Shown here piece by piece: positions 1 to 7,976 of a DNA stretch of 64,000 nt. Source of the DNA: Amycolatopsis sp. 2-15 (GTDB lineage Bacteria > Actinomycetota > Actinomycetes > Mycobacteriales > Pseudonocardiaceae). How positions within the stretch are numbered: the stretch's first letter is position 1; each line of letters begins with the position of its first letter. The DNA is taken from NCBI RefSeq assembly GCF_030285625.1, contig NZ_CP127294.1, forward strand, positions 6,356,001 to 6,420,000, written 5' to 3'. Under the pieces are notes generated by a model. That model saw only the letters and a program-made list of their open reading frames with translations, was not told the origin of the DNA and ran no database searches. A program made the translations under genes and the position numbers.

Positions 1-1
1 C

Positions 2-328
2 GTCACAATTCTTTCGCCGGGCAGCGACCGCGAGACGGCGCTGGTTGTGCTCGAACCGACGTCGCCGACGAAGGCTCAGACCCTCGCGCGGTGGCTCGAC
101 CTCATGGACCCGATCGACGCCACATCCGGCAAGTGGAAGAAGCGCGACCCCCGTGTGCGGCTCAACCTCCGCGGCCGGTTCCCCAGCGGCATGTATCTCA
201 TCGTCGCCTGCGAGTTCGACGAGCGCACCGAGGCGGCGCAGACCGACTTGATCAGCGAGCTGATCGAGCCGCAGCAGATCGTGAAGCTTGTCCGCGCGCT
301 CGCCGACATGGAATATCGGGCCAAGTAG
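2..328 (+). CDS. Hypothetical protein, 5' end outside the window
   Basis: The reading frame is already open at the left edge and continues for about 108 codons to a TAG stop, so the start lies upstream. An internal GTG at 47 would give 93 residues, but the frame before it is equally protein-like, so I treat the gene as truncated by the window. The visible part is a soluble mixed alpha/beta sequence with no signal peptide, membrane segment or motif I recognise. A perfect 15-bp inverted repeat follows directly. Function unknown. Confidence 0.6.
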   Translation, partial: VTILSPGSDRETALVVLEPTSPTKAQTLARWLDLMDPIDATSGKWKKRDPRVRLNLRGRFPSGMYLIVACEFDERTEAAQTDLISELIEPQQIVKLVRALADMEYRAK

Positions 329-333
329 CCCCC

Positions 334-373
334 GCGCCTGCCTGGACCAGGCGACTCAGGTCCAGGCAGGCGC
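334..373 (+). terminator. Hairpin terminator after the first gene
   Basis: A perfect 15-bp inverted repeat (334-348 and 359-373) with a 10-nt loop lies 6 bases after the stop of the preceding gene. There is no T-run, as is common for actinobacterial intrinsic terminators. Confidence 0.65.
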
Positions 374-518
374 ACCGGGGCAGGACGCTCGCGTGTGAGG
401 ATCCCGCGCCAATCATCCTTGGACAGCGCAAAGTCGTCGCTGGCATGCCACCAGATCACCCATTTCGGCTACCGTACTAAGCTCCCTCTCGCGAAGGGTT
501 ACCACACCGGAGGTGAGT

Positions 519-1115
519 GTGAGCACTATCACCAAAGTAGCACTCACGGTAGGGCTATTAGTCATCGCGACCATCATCGCAGTGTTGCCACGGAAGGCGA
601 GCACAGATGAAGGTGCCGGCTCCACGGAGAATCTATCCGCCTTGCGTGCGGCGACCTCGCTTGCAGAATGCCCCTCGGGCGACGGGCAGGACGTTCACAA
701 ACTTGAAGGTGTGCTCACTACCTGCCTCGGCGACGGCAGTCGAGTTGAACTAGGCCAGGCGATCGCGGGGCGCGACACCCTCATCAACGTTTGGGCGCCG
801 TGGTGTCAACCATGCAAGACGGAGTTGCCCGTACTAGCCAAATACGCAACCGAGCAACACTCTGTGCAGGTACTGCTTGTGGAGGTGGCCGGCTCGGAAG
901 CTGACGGCCTTGCTCTCCTTCAGGGCCTGGGAGTGCATTTGCCGTCTGTGTTCGACGGCGAAGGTGCGACCGGCCCGGTTCGAGAGAAGCTCGCTGTGGC
1001 TCTCTTGCCTTCGTCCTACTTGGTTACCGCCGACGGCCGAGTCCGTTATATACACAATCCGCCAGTTTTTCCGAATTCGGACGCTATTCGGGCAGCTATC
1101 GACCACATTCGGTAA
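519..1115 (+). CDS. Membrane-anchored TlpA-like thioredoxin-fold protein
   Basis: Predicted thiol-disulfide oxidoreductase of about 198 residues acting outside the membrane. Residues 5-25 form a hydrophobic segment (signal anchor or signal peptide). A thioredoxin-like fold follows, with the active-site motif WCQPC near residues 95-99 after an INVWAPW strand, and a cis-Pro-type LLPSSYLV segment later on. Two more cysteines lie N-terminal to the fold. The start chosen is GTG 519, five bases after GGAGG; GTG 513 would overlap that ribosome site. Base composition is less GC-rich than the chromosome at the right end. TlpA/ResA relatives reduce disulfides in cytochrome maturation or redox defence; the substrate here is unknown. 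Confidence 0.75.
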   Translation: MSTITKVALTVGLLVIATIIAVLPRKASTDEGAGSTENLSALRAATSLAECPSGDGQDVHKLEGVLTTCLGDGSRVELGQAIAGRDTLINVWAPWCQPCKTELPVLAKYATEQHSVQVLLVEVAGSEADGLALLQGLGVHLPSVFDGEGATGPVREKLAVALLPSSYLVTADGRVRYIHNPPVFPNSDAIRAAIDHIR

Positions 1116-1225
1116 GAGACTAGTACTCTACGCGTCGCCCTGTTGGCGGTAAATCACGCCTCGGATTACTGACATGATCTTCCCTCGAAGGGGAATTCCG
1201 ATTTCAGTAGATCGAGGAGATGTAC

Positions 1226-1534
1226 GTGAAAAGATCAATTGTGACCGTTTCCTGCGCATTGACCCTAGCGGCAGGATGTTCCTTCGTTATACAAGAGTCA
1301 GCTTCAGCGTCGCCAAACGCAAACTGCGTCGTTAACAGAGACGCCGGTGCCGTGGGCGGCTCTTCCCAATGCTTCGAATCGAGTGGAACCCAGCAGGTAG
1401 TGCTGACTTGCAGCAATGGTGCGTTGGTTTTCGGCCCGATGGTATCCGCGGTAGGAGGGGTAGTGTCTCACGCGGTTTGCCCCAGCCCTTCCCTGGTGAC
1501 CCTAGTGAACTTCCGTTACGACGTGTTACGTTAG
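1226..1534 (+). CDS. Small secreted or lipid-anchored protein
   Basis: About 102 residues. GTG 1226 is chosen because GAGGAG at 1214-1219 is correctly spaced from it, whereas ATG 1220 abuts the site. The N-terminus is a typical signal peptide: basic residues, then a hydrophobic stretch ending in LAAGC. This could be a weak lipobox, with an alternative signal peptidase I site at the following ASA. The mature part is Gly/Ser/Val-rich with four cysteines that could pair. No family recognised. It lies downstream of the redoxin gene in the same orientation. Confidence 0.6.
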   Translation: MKRSIVTVSCALTLAAGCSFVIQESASASPNANCVVNRDAGAVGGSSQCFESSGTQQVVLTCSNGALVFGPMVSAVGGVVSHAVCPSPSLVTLVNFRYDVLR

Positions 1535-1920
1535 TCGTAAATCAATCCGGACATTGATTAGTCCAAAAGAAGCGTAAGTCTTTCCTTGTGTCGTGATTCT
1601 TCTTTTGCTACTAGCCTGCTCTTGAAAGCGGGCCTGCGCGAGTCGACCTGGCCGCGTCTGCAAAAAAGAAGCAGAAGTGGTCAGGTCGATTCCGGCACCG
1701 TCTTCCCAATGATCAGCAGTTGCTCCCAACCCGAGCCAGGCGACCGTCAGGCGCCGCGCTTCGTTGTGTAACCGGGGCGAGCCCCCTTCGGCCGCAGGCC
1801 GTCATGGGGTCACCCGGATCGGGTACACAAACTACTCCGTTGGCATCGCTGCGAAACTCGCAGTCACTCACCGCATACAGTTGCGGTGCGTTTCGTTACG
1901 AGTTTCGAGGGGTTTTCGGG
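1535..1920. other. Intergenic stretch with two hairpins, no gene seen
   Basis: No convincing coding frame. A 9-bp inverted repeat (1564-1572 with 1599-1607) could terminate the small secreted gene. The 3' part holds the nested hairpin described separately. The middle contains no recognisable element. Confidence 0.5.
1852..1907 (+). promoter_or_regulatory. Nested inverted repeats before the peroxidase gene
   Basis: An outer 9-bp inverted repeat (1852-1860 with 1899-1907) encloses an inner 7-bp one (1869-1875 with 1882-1888). The outer 3' arm ends within the likely ribosome-binding region of the peroxidase start at 1921, so folding could hide the start. The word AGTTGCGGTGCGTT within it recurs near 17,940. 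Whether it is an RNA switch or an operator is inference. Confidence 0.4.
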
Positions 1921-3369
1921 ATGACTGCTGTATCGGTGGCTGCCGGGGTCAGCCAGTTCAACGACCAGCCGGCCGCCATGTACAACCGCATGTTCCCCCG
2001 GCTCACCCCGGCAACACCGCGCGGCGTCCGCGAGGCCGAGAAGCTGGGCCTGCCGGGCGGGAAGATGGACGGCGGCCCAACCACAACCGCTCAGGACAAC
2101 ACGAACGTGCCGGCCGGGTTCGCGGTGTTCGGCCAGTTCGTCACGCACGACATCGCCGCGGACATGACTCCGATGCCGGACCACGCGATCCTCCCCGAGG
2201 GCCTCACGTCGTTCCGATCGCCCCGGCTGGACCTGGACCACGTGTACGGCGGCGGGCCCGGCGTCATGCCGGCCCTATACGCCAAGGCCGACCACCGCAC
2301 GAAATTCCTGATCCCCGACGGCGGCCACGACATGCCCCGCGGCCTGGACGGGGCGATCATCTCCCCGGACCCGCGCGACGACAACAACATGCCGCTGGCG
2401 CAGCTGCACCTCGGGTTCATGCGGTTCCACAACGCTGTCGTCGACGCCCTGGCTGCCGGGAAGATCACCACCACCGCGTCGGACCAGCTCACCGCGTTCC
2501 CGGGGAACGACGGCGCCACCGCGGATCCCAACGCGTCGCTCGGCGGGCTCCTGCGCACCGACGCGTACTGGAACCGGCTGTTCGAGCAGGCGCAGCGGAT
2601 CGTGGTGTGGCACTACCAGTGGATCGTGCTGCACGAGTACCTGCCGCTCGTATGCGGCGCGGACCTCGTCGACGAAGTGTTCACCAACGGGCCCCGCCAC
2701 TACAAGCCCGGCCGGCACTCCTTCATCCCGGTCGAGTTCGCCACCGGCGCGTTCCGCTACGCCCACGCCGTGATCCGCAGCGAATACCAGGTCAACGACG
2801 GCCACACGTTCCCGATGTTCAGCACCGCCCCGGACGTGCCAGGCATGGAACGCGTGGACCTGCGCGGCGGGCCCGTGAAACCGGAGCACGCGATCGACTG
2901 GCGGTACTTCTTCCACGTCGACCCCGACCACGAACCGCAGTACGAACGGCTCATCGGCACGACGATGTCCGGGCCGATCCTCGAGCTGCCGGTGTCGTCG
3001 GTGCCTGGCGCGAAGCTCGACGCGCTGTCCAAGCCGATGTCGTCGATGGCGATGAGGGACCTGTGCCGCTCGGAGGTGCACCAGCTCCCCAGCGGGCAGG
3101 ACATCGCCCGCGCGATGGCGGTCGAGCCGCTCACCGACGAGCAGCTCGGGTTCGACGGGCCGTGCCCGCTGCTGTGGTACGTCCTGCGCGAGGCGGAGCT
3201 TCTGGCCGACGGCCGGCACCTCGGCCCGGTCGGCGGCCGGATCGTCGCCGAGACCATCATCGGCCTGCTGCGCGCCGACCCGTTCTCAGTCCGTCCGTCG
3301 TGGAAGCCGACGTTGGCCGGCGAGGACGGCGACTTCACCATGGCGCACCTGCTGAGGTTCGCCGCGTGA
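1921..3369 (+). CDS. Animal-type haem peroxidase (peroxidase/cyclooxygenase superfamily)
   Basis: 482 residues from ATG 1921. Two haem-site signatures of the animal peroxidase superfamily are visible. The distal motif FGQFVTHD places the distal histidine near residue 76. The proximal region EFATGAFRYAHAVIR places the candidate haem-ligand histidine near residue 282. The RFHN segment also matches the family. The length fits a compact bacterial peroxidase. No signal peptide is seen, so it is probably cytoplasmic or released on lysis. Members oxidise halides or organic substrates with hydrogen peroxide; the substrate here is unknown. A longer in-frame start at 1720 exists, but the upstream residues look non-coding and the regulatory hairpin lies there. 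Confidence 0.85.
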   Translation: MTAVSVAAGVSQFNDQPAAMYNRMFPRLTPATPRGVREAEKLGLPGGKMDGGPTTTAQDNTNVPAGFAVFGQFVTHDIAADMTPMPDHAILPEGLTSFRSPRLDLDHVYGGGPGVMPALYAKADHRTKFLIPDGGHDMPRGLDGAIISPDPRDDNNMPLAQLHLGFMRFHNAVVDALAAGKITTTASDQLTAFPGNDGATADPNASLGGLLRTDAYWNRLFEQAQRIVVWHYQWIVLHEYLPLVCGADLVDEVFTNGPRHYKPGRHSFIPVEFATGAFRYAHAVIRSEYQVNDGHTFPMFSTAPDVPGMERVDLRGGPVKPEHAIDWRYFFHVDPDHEPQYERLIGTTMSGPILELPVSSVPGAKLDALSKPMSSMAMRDLCRSEVHQLPSGQDIARAMAVEPLTDEQLGFDGPCPLLWYVLREAELLADGRHLGPVGGRIVAETIIGLLRADPFSVRPSWKPTLAGEDGDFTMAHLLRFAA

Positions 3370-3374
3370 ACGGG

Positions 3375-3572
3375 CTACCTCAGTCCGCGCCCGATGTCAT
3401 CGAGGATCAGGCCAAAGGTGGTTCGCAGCGTGCGGATCGGGTGGCGCACGAGCGTGACGCATGCGCGCCCAAGTTCGGTGTCGGCCACGGCTCGCGCGAT
3501 CTCGACGTTGGCTCGAACCGGGTGGCGCACGAGGTGGCGGAGTTCATCGAACAGGTCATCCATGCTCGCCAT
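3375..3572 (-). CDS. Small hypothetical protein, converging on the peroxidase gene
   Basis: 65 codons on the minus strand, with high third-position GC and strong predicted helix content. It contains two copies of a similar R-H-P segment (LVRHPVRANVE and LVRHPIRTLRT), suggesting an internal duplication. A second ATG at 3563 is an alternative start. It ends 6 bases from the peroxidase stop. No family recognised. Confidence 0.45.
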   Translation of the reverse strand: MASMDDLFDELRHLVRHPVRANVEIARAVADTELGRACVTLVRHPIRTLRTTFGLILDDIGRGLR

Positions 3573-3643
3573 CCTGTCATTGCAGCCGTGGATCAGCGGG
3601 AACCGCGCTCAGCTCGCGCGACTGTCCTCGTGAGGTGCGCGGC

Positions 3644-3991
3644 GTGAGCGACTGCGTGTTCTGCCAACGGATCGAGCAGGGCGCCTTCGGCCGGCACGAC
3701 AAGTGGGCTGTGGCTTTCGAGCCGCTCAACCCTGTCGCCCTCGGCCGGCACATCCTGGTCGTCCCGCGCCGCCACGCCGCGAACGTGGGTGCCGACCCCG
3801 ACGGCGCCGCCGTGGCGATGCGTTTCGCCGCAGAGCTGGCCGCCGAGATGGGCATGGACTTCAACATCATCACCAGCGCCGGGCCGGCCGCGACCCAAAC
3901 CATCCAGCACACCCATCTGCACGTGCTGCTGCGCGAACACGGCGACGGAATCACGCTGCCATGGACAGGCCAAGATCGGAGTAAGCAGTGA
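3644..3991 (+). CDS. HIT-family nucleotide hydrolase or transferase
   Basis: 115 residues from GTG 3644. The N-terminus has the CVFCQRI pattern of HIT proteins, and the C-terminal part has the histidine triad QHTHLHVLL, where the middle histidine is the nucleophile in this superfamily. The segment GRHILVVPRRH is also typical. Family members hydrolyse or transfer nucleotide monophosphates from dinucleoside polyphosphates or AMP adducts. A longer in-frame start at 3461 lacks family resemblance and overlaps the minus-strand gene. The stop overlaps the next start by four bases, so the two genes are probably co-translated. Confidence 0.85.
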   Translation: MSDCVFCQRIEQGAFGRHDKWAVAFEPLNPVALGRHILVVPRRHAANVGADPDGAAVAMRFAAELAAEMGMDFNIITSAGPAATQTIQHTHLHVLLREHGDGITLPWTGQDRSKQ

Positions 3992-4299
3992 CCGACACGT
4001 ACACCCTGTTGTGCGAAGGCGTGGGGGCCAACCCGAGGATTCCCGTCGCGGCGCGGCCGTGCGCCAGCTGCGGCACTGGCCTGTGGGTCAGCAGCTCAAT
4101 GGTGGCCCGCGTCGACTCCGGCGAGGTCAAGCCGACGTGCTTCAAGTGCGCTCCCGGCCGGCTGTCCGAGGACGCTGTCGCGGTGATCCACCCGGGCCAG
4201 GTCGACGAACTCCGCAGCGCCGGCGTGCTCGACGCAGCCCGGGACCTGCTGATCGCGCTCAACACCGGTTATCAGCGGCCCGGCACACGACAGCCCTGA
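3988..4299 (+). CDS. Zinc-ribbon-like hypothetical protein
   Basis: 103 residues from GTG 3988, overlapping the HIT gene stop (GTGA). Two Cys pairs (CASC and CFKC), about 35 residues apart, suggest a bound zinc. The C-terminal third is a helical segment with an LIALN core. The last 106 bases are repeated at 5196-5301 as a truncated copy. No named family recognised; the overlap suggests a role linked to the HIT protein. Confidence 0.6.
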   Translation: MTDTYTLLCEGVGANPRIPVAARPCASCGTGLWVSSSMVARVDSGEVKPTCFKCAPGRLSEDAVAVIHPGQVDELRSAGVLDAARDLLIALNTGYQRPGTRQP

Positions 4300-4321
4300 G
4301 ACGGAGGGGCCAGCGAAAGGG

Positions 4322-4351
4322 GTGGGCGCAGGCCGATCGGCCTGCGCCCAC
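4322..4351. terminator. Bidirectional hairpin terminator
   Basis: A perfect inverted repeat with 14-bp arms (4322-4335 and 4338-4351) lies between convergent genes ending at 4299 (plus) and 4406 (minus). Confidence 0.7.
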
Positions 4352-4405
4352 GTGGAGCCGGTGAATCGTTCAGCTATTAGTGCCGTACTGGCTGTGCACA
4401 GCCTG

Positions 4406-5002
4406 CTATAGCCCGCAGGGGATGAAGGATTTGACCTGGTGGTCAACCCAGGAATAGTTCTGGTTATTGCCCTGCTCGGGAATCCAGTCCGCGACGTGAC
4501 CGTCGGGCGTGAAGAAGGCTCCCTGGGCGCCGCCGTACTGATTGCTGCCCCATGAACCGGTGAAAGTGTTCCAGAAAATATCTTGGTTCAAGTAATAGTT
4601 CTGATTGCAGTAGTAGCCGGCAACAATGGATCCGGCGCCCCATGCGTCGCTGTAGGCGCAGACGTACCCGAGCGCGGTCCCTCCGGCGCAGGGGTCGGGG
4701 AGTCTGCTGCCGGGGTGCGCGAAATCGCGGGGGTGTTGCTCTCCTGGTAGGGCGATTTGAACCTCCCCAGTACCGTTGAGGTCGATGGTGTTTGGACTGG
4801 TCTGCTTGCCTTCCGTTTTGGACAGGTAGGTATCTACGGCACGCTGCAGCCAATCGACCTGAGCATGGCTGAGGCCTGCCGCCGAGGCATCGGCCATGAA
4901 GTGCTGGGTCGCTGGTGCTGCTCCGGCCTGACCGGGCTCGATGAGCAAGAGTGCCAATAACACGCCAAAAATCAGTTGCACTGAGCGCTTCACTACTGAC
5001 AT
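4406..5002 (-). CDS. Secreted Cys/Tyr/Gly-rich hypothetical protein
   Basis: 198 residues from ATG 5002, preceded by a G-rich ribosome site; TTG 5017 is possible but less likely. The signal peptide has an MSVVKRS basic start and a leucine-rich core, with probable cleavage after AGA before AP. The mature protein is rich in Tyr, Asn and Gly with four cysteines, a composition typical of small extracellular actinobacterial proteins. No catalytic motif recognised. It lies between a gene and that gene's partial duplicate. Confidence 0.6.
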   Translation of the reverse strand: MSVVKRSVQLIFGVLLALLLIEPGQAGAAPATQHFMADASAAGLSHAQVDWLQRAVDTYLSKTEGKQTSPNTIDLNGTGEVQIALPGEQHPRDFAHPGSRLPDPCAGGTALGYVCAYSDAWGAGSIVAGYYCNQNYYLNQDIFWNTFTGSWGSNQYGGAQGAFFTPDGHVADWIPEQGNNQNYSWVDHQVKSFIPCGL

Positions 5003-5110
5003 TAAGTTGACCCCCAACGTTAATTAAGCAGGAAGTAAAACGTATCCATATCCCTGATAGGCTGGTACCGCCAAATTGGGGATTCCTGACAACCTGCCCG
5101 CGCAGCGTGT

Positions 5111-5153
5111 GACCGGCTGGCAGTGCGGTGCCGGACCGCACTGCCAGCCGGTC
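5111..5153. terminator. Strong hairpin, 18-bp arms
   Basis: A perfect 18-bp inverted repeat (5111-5128 and 5136-5153) with a 7-nt loop. It lies between the divergent secreted gene and the pseudogene fragment. It could be a terminator or a leftover of the event that duplicated the adjacent segment. Confidence 0.5.
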
Positions 5154-5195
5154 AGGTCGATGACCAGCAGGCCGGGGTCGGCGCGGACCACGTCC

Positions 5196-5301
5196 GGGCC
5201 AGGTCGACGAACTCCGCGGCGCCGGCGTGCTCGACGCGGCTCGCGACCTGCTGATCGCGCTCAACGCCGGCTACCAGCGATCGGGCACGCGGCGGCCCTG
5301 A
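5196..5301 (+). pseudogene. Truncated duplicate of the 3' end of the gene at 3988-4299
   Basis: About 106 bases match 4194-4299 with scattered substitutions, mostly at third positions, and share the same TGA stop. The 5' two-thirds of the parent, including both Cys pairs, are absent. The substitution pattern suggests an old duplication or recombination with a diverged homologue. Confidence 0.75.
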
Positions 5302-5560
5302 GATCGCAGTGGTTCAGACCTCGTGCGCCGCGAAGACCAAAATTCAGATCGATTTTCCAATTTCGCATCTCGCGACTCAATACTTGTCGAGTTCCGCACC
5401 CCGGGAGGGGTATCACGCTAGAAACATCATCCACAACTGCGGTGAAGGCGCTGCCGGTGTGCCCCGCTGAGTGGTATGCACGTTGACGCACTAGTTGCTT
5501 AGCAATAACATGTAACGGCTCAATCGCAATTTGAAACCGGCCTCTTGGAGCGACGCTGCA

Positions 5561-6376
5561 ATGCGTTTTCGAAGATCTATCATTCAGGTAATCTCATGCC
5601 TTGCCTTCACGACTGCATTGGCTACCCTGGGGGTGAGCAGCTCAACGGCGGAAACAAATGATAGTTCCCTGGTTGATCGAACTACGACCCACAAAATCGT
5701 CTTCGACCTAACCGGAAGTAAGTCGACCCAGTGCTCGCTTCCCATTTCGCAGAGGAAGGGCCTGTGGGTCTGCCTGTCGCAACAGCCTGACAGTGTCACG
5801 AGAACTAAGTTGGCACCACCTGATCCGCCGCCTTATCGTGACCGGTGGTGCTTCCCGGGAGACGGTGCGCACGGGACGGCGTGTTGGACGATCCTTGATG
5901 ACTTCCAGGGCTACTTTGAGATGTGGACCACCGTCGGCGCAGATGACGACATCATCGGCACGCTCAACTATGACATCGAGTGGACGCTGGTGGGAAGCAA
6001 CTTCACTTCGAAGCCTGTTGCCTTCAACGCGACATTTCCGGTCCAAGGCTTAGTACTTGAAGGCCTGCTAACTGACGCGTGTGGCGGCCAATCGGGGTCA
6101 GAAATAAGCGGAACGCACGGCTTCTACACGGCCGGAGACGTACCAGCGAACAAAGCAGCTTTCTGGGAGCCAAACGGATATAACAGCTACTGGGGGAATG
6201 GTGCCTGCAAGTCCCAGTGGAACCAGTTCAGCTTCTATATTCCGCAATACCCAGACACGAATATCTGGCTTATCGTCAAGAGTCCCGTGGTCTACAGTCT
6301 CGATGGCGATCCGCTGTACCGCTTCCACACCGCGCAAACCAATGATTTACCTGACACGCCTCTGTCGGGCGACTGA
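5561..6376 (+). CDS. Secreted hypothetical protein, lower GC than its surroundings
   Basis: 271 residues from ATG 5561, with GGAG ten bases upstream; a TTG at 5531 in frame is less likely. Signal peptide: MRFRRS, a hydrophobic core, probable cleavage near SSSTAE. The mature part has several Cys and Trp/Tyr residues and alternating beta-strand-like segments, suggesting a secreted beta-sandwich. No domain recognised. Codon use is less GC-rich than in the tail or NRPS genes, which suggests recent acquisition. Confidence 0.55.
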   Translation: MRFRRSIIQVISCLAFTTALATLGVSSSTAETNDSSLVDRTTTHKIVFDLTGSKSTQCSLPISQRKGLWVCLSQQPDSVTRTKLAPPDPPPYRDRWCFPGDGAHGTACWTILDDFQGYFEMWTTVGADDDIIGTLNYDIEWTLVGSNFTSKPVAFNATFPVQGLVLEGLLTDACGGQSGSEISGTHGFYTAGDVPANKAAFWEPNGYNSYWGNGACKSQWNQFSFYIPQYPDTNIWLIVKSPVVYSLDGDPLYRFHTAQTNDLPDTPLSGD

Positions 6377-6430
6377 TCAGTCCCACTTTCACCCCGGACG
6401 GGCGCGGTTCGCGGGCAGTAGGATGCAGCG

Positions 6431-6775
6431 GTGAACAGTCACGAAGCACCTCGTCAGCGGTTCTTCCGAGAAGAGCAACGGGGTGGTGCCTACACGCCAC
6501 TGAGCCCCAGTGTGGCACGCGCCGGCATGCCACCAGATGGTCCTGCCCGTCGGGCCCGCGTGGCTGGGTACGTGACTATCCTGCCGCCAGGCAGGCGTAG
6601 GGCGTGGACCGCAGCTTGGTCCGAGCAGCCCGACGGTGAATTTCTGGACATGTTCGATGCCGCCACGCTCGAAGAGGCGTTGTCATGGTCGTTCGGTCAA
6701 ACAGCTGAGGTGTTCATCCGCCAAGCAACGGGTGAACTCGTCCGCGCAGAACGACCTGACGCTACCGAACAGTAA
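6431..6775 (+). CDS. Hypothetical protein
   Basis: 114 residues from GTG 6431. The N-terminal 40 residues are Arg/Pro-rich. The C-terminal half contains FLDMFDAATLEEALSWSFG followed by a short beta-like segment, resembling a small alpha/beta domain. No signal peptide and no recognised family. It is followed by a 15-bp inverted repeat. Confidence 0.45.
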   Translation: MNSHEAPRQRFFREEQRGGAYTPLSPSVARAGMPPDGPARRARVAGYVTILPPGRRRAWTAAWSEQPDGEFLDMFDAATLEEALSWSFGQTAEVFIRQATGELVRAERPDATEQ

Positions 6776-6809
6776 GAAGGTACGCGCTGCAAGACGCGCT
6801 TTGACCCTG

Positions 6810-6846
6810 CGTGGGGCCGTGAACTGAGGTCGTTCACGGCCCCACG
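6810..6846. terminator. Hairpin terminator between convergent genes
   Basis: A perfect 15-bp inverted repeat (6810-6824 and 6832-6846) with a 7-nt loop, between the plus-strand gene ending at 6775 and the minus-strand gene ending at 6901. Confidence 0.7.
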
Positions 6847-6900
6847 CGGCGTCGGCGATCGTGTGGAAGGTGTCGCTGAGTTTGGCCGTGTGGAGCGGGC

Positions 6901-7419
6901 TCAGGCGATGACGAGCGACGCCGCGCCCATCGCACGCGTCAGCCCGCCCGGTGAGTTGCACTCCTGGGCGTCGTACGGGGCGAAGTTGAGCGTCAGCGAG
7001 TAGGAGTGCCCGGCGAACCTGCCGTCGAGCACCATGCCCGTCTCGACCGCGACACCACCGATACCGCGGGCGGTCGCGGCCCCAGGCGTTTCCAGCTCGC
7101 TGGTGGTCCCATCACCCCACACAACCCAGTAACGCGCGCCAGTGACGTCACCAGGGTCCAGACACGACGTGTTCCCGGCGGAGGTGGACACCGTCGACAC
7201 CGAGTAGGCGCCCGGGTCGGCCGCGTTGCACGACAGGTCAGTCTCGACACGCGTCGTCGTGTCGCCCACCCAGTCGTGGATACCGGGGGAGTAGTCGACG
7301 GTCGTGAGGCCGTCGCACGTCGCAGAAGCGGCCGCGGTCGTGGTGGCGGCACTGGCGGCCGGCGCGGCACACGCGAGGCACGCGGCGACTGTGGCGAGGG
7401 TGAAGACGGTTCGGCGCAA
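6901..7419 (-). CDS. Secreted hypothetical protein
   Basis: 172 residues from TTG 7419, chosen because GGGAGA lies seven bases upstream and the signal peptide begins there. The export signal is MRRT plus an Ala/Leu-rich core ending in SAA. The mature protein has Thr/Ser-rich beta-strand-like segments, four or more cysteines and a YWVVWGDGTT stretch, suggesting a small beta-sandwich. No family recognised. It is co-oriented with the small gene upstream. Confidence 0.55.
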   Translation of the reverse strand: MRRTVFTLATVAACLACAAPAASAATTTAAASATCDGLTTVDYSPGIHDWVGDTTTRVETDLSCNAADPGAYSVSTVSTSAGNTSCLDPGDVTGARYWVVWGDGTTSELETPGAATARGIGGVAVETGMVLDGRFAGHSYSLTLNFAPYDAQECNSPGGLTRAMGAASLVIA

Positions 7420-7435
7420 GGACTTGTCTCCCTGG

Positions 7436-7606
7436 TCAGTTCGCGGTCTTGAGATGGCTGTAGACCCACAGCGCCAGGCGCGCGATCGAGACATCCAGCT
7501 CCGACGCGATCCGCACGATGGCTTCCAGCTCGGTGCGGTACTGGTGCCTGCGCTCGACGTAAGCGGCGACGGCGTGGGCGCGGATCCGGCCCGGGGAGGG
7601 TGTCAC
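7436..7606 (-). CDS. Small hypothetical protein
   Basis: 56 residues from GTG 7606, which has GGAG six bases upstream. A longer frame to 7714 would run into the early promoter. Helical and basic, with a C-terminal RIASELDVSIARLALWVYSHL segment that looks amphipathic. It diverges from the early operon, so it could be a small regulator or a leader of the secreted gene downstream; function unknown. Confidence 0.4.
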   Translation of the reverse strand: MTPSPGRIRAHAVAAYVERRHQYRTELEAIVRIASELDVSIARLALWVYSHLKTAN

Positions 7607-7685
7607 GTTGTGCTCCGTTGTGGTGGCGTAGCGGTCACATTCGGTGACAACGTAGCAGGTCAGGGGCACCTTTGCGCTTGATCGT

Positions 7686-7737
7686 GTTGCGCGTGGTTTT
7701 GACAAGTTGCGCAACTCATGATGTATAGTCAGTTTCT
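7686..7737 (+). promoter_or_regulatory. Early promoter with palindromic operator
   Basis: TTGACA (7699-7704) and TATAGT (7724-7729) are 19 bases apart. The ATG of the next gene is only 8 bases after the -10 box, so the transcript would be nearly leaderless. The spacer holds the perfect palindrome AGTTGCGCAACT (7705-7716), with a half copy GTTGCGC at 7686-7692. A repressor bound here would block RNA polymerase. Similar words occur at two other promoters in the element. Confidence 0.65.
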
Positions 7738-7950
7738 ATGAGCGCACGAACCACTACCAACGGCGACCCCGACGTCCTCCTGACCCCCACCGACGTCGCC
7801 AAGCTCTACGGCGTCAGCCGCCAGACCGTCGAAACCTGGATCGCCAACAACGTCATCCCCTACGTCCCCGTTCCGAGCGGACGCAAGAAGATCCGCCGCG
7901 GCGACCTCCCGCTCACCCCCCGCTACGCCGACGGCCGCACCGCCAACTGA
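7738..7950 (+). CDS. Excisionase/MerR-type HTH DNA-binding protein
   Basis: 70 residues. The central part, LLTPTDVAKLYGVSRQTV followed by ETWIANNVIPYVP, matches the winged-helix excisionase (HTH_17) pattern: a recognition helix after VSRQT and a basic wing around GRKKIRRGDL. Such proteins act as excisionases or early regulators in integrated elements. It is the first gene of the early operon behind the palindromic promoter. The integrase is far away at 44.7-45.9 kb, so an early-regulator role is also possible. Confidence 0.8.
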   Translation: MSARTTTNGDPDVLLTPTDVAKLYGVSRQTVETWIANNVIPYVPVPSGRKKIRRGDLPLTPRYADGRTAN

Positions 7951-7976
7951 CACCAAGCCACGGGGAGTTAGCAACC

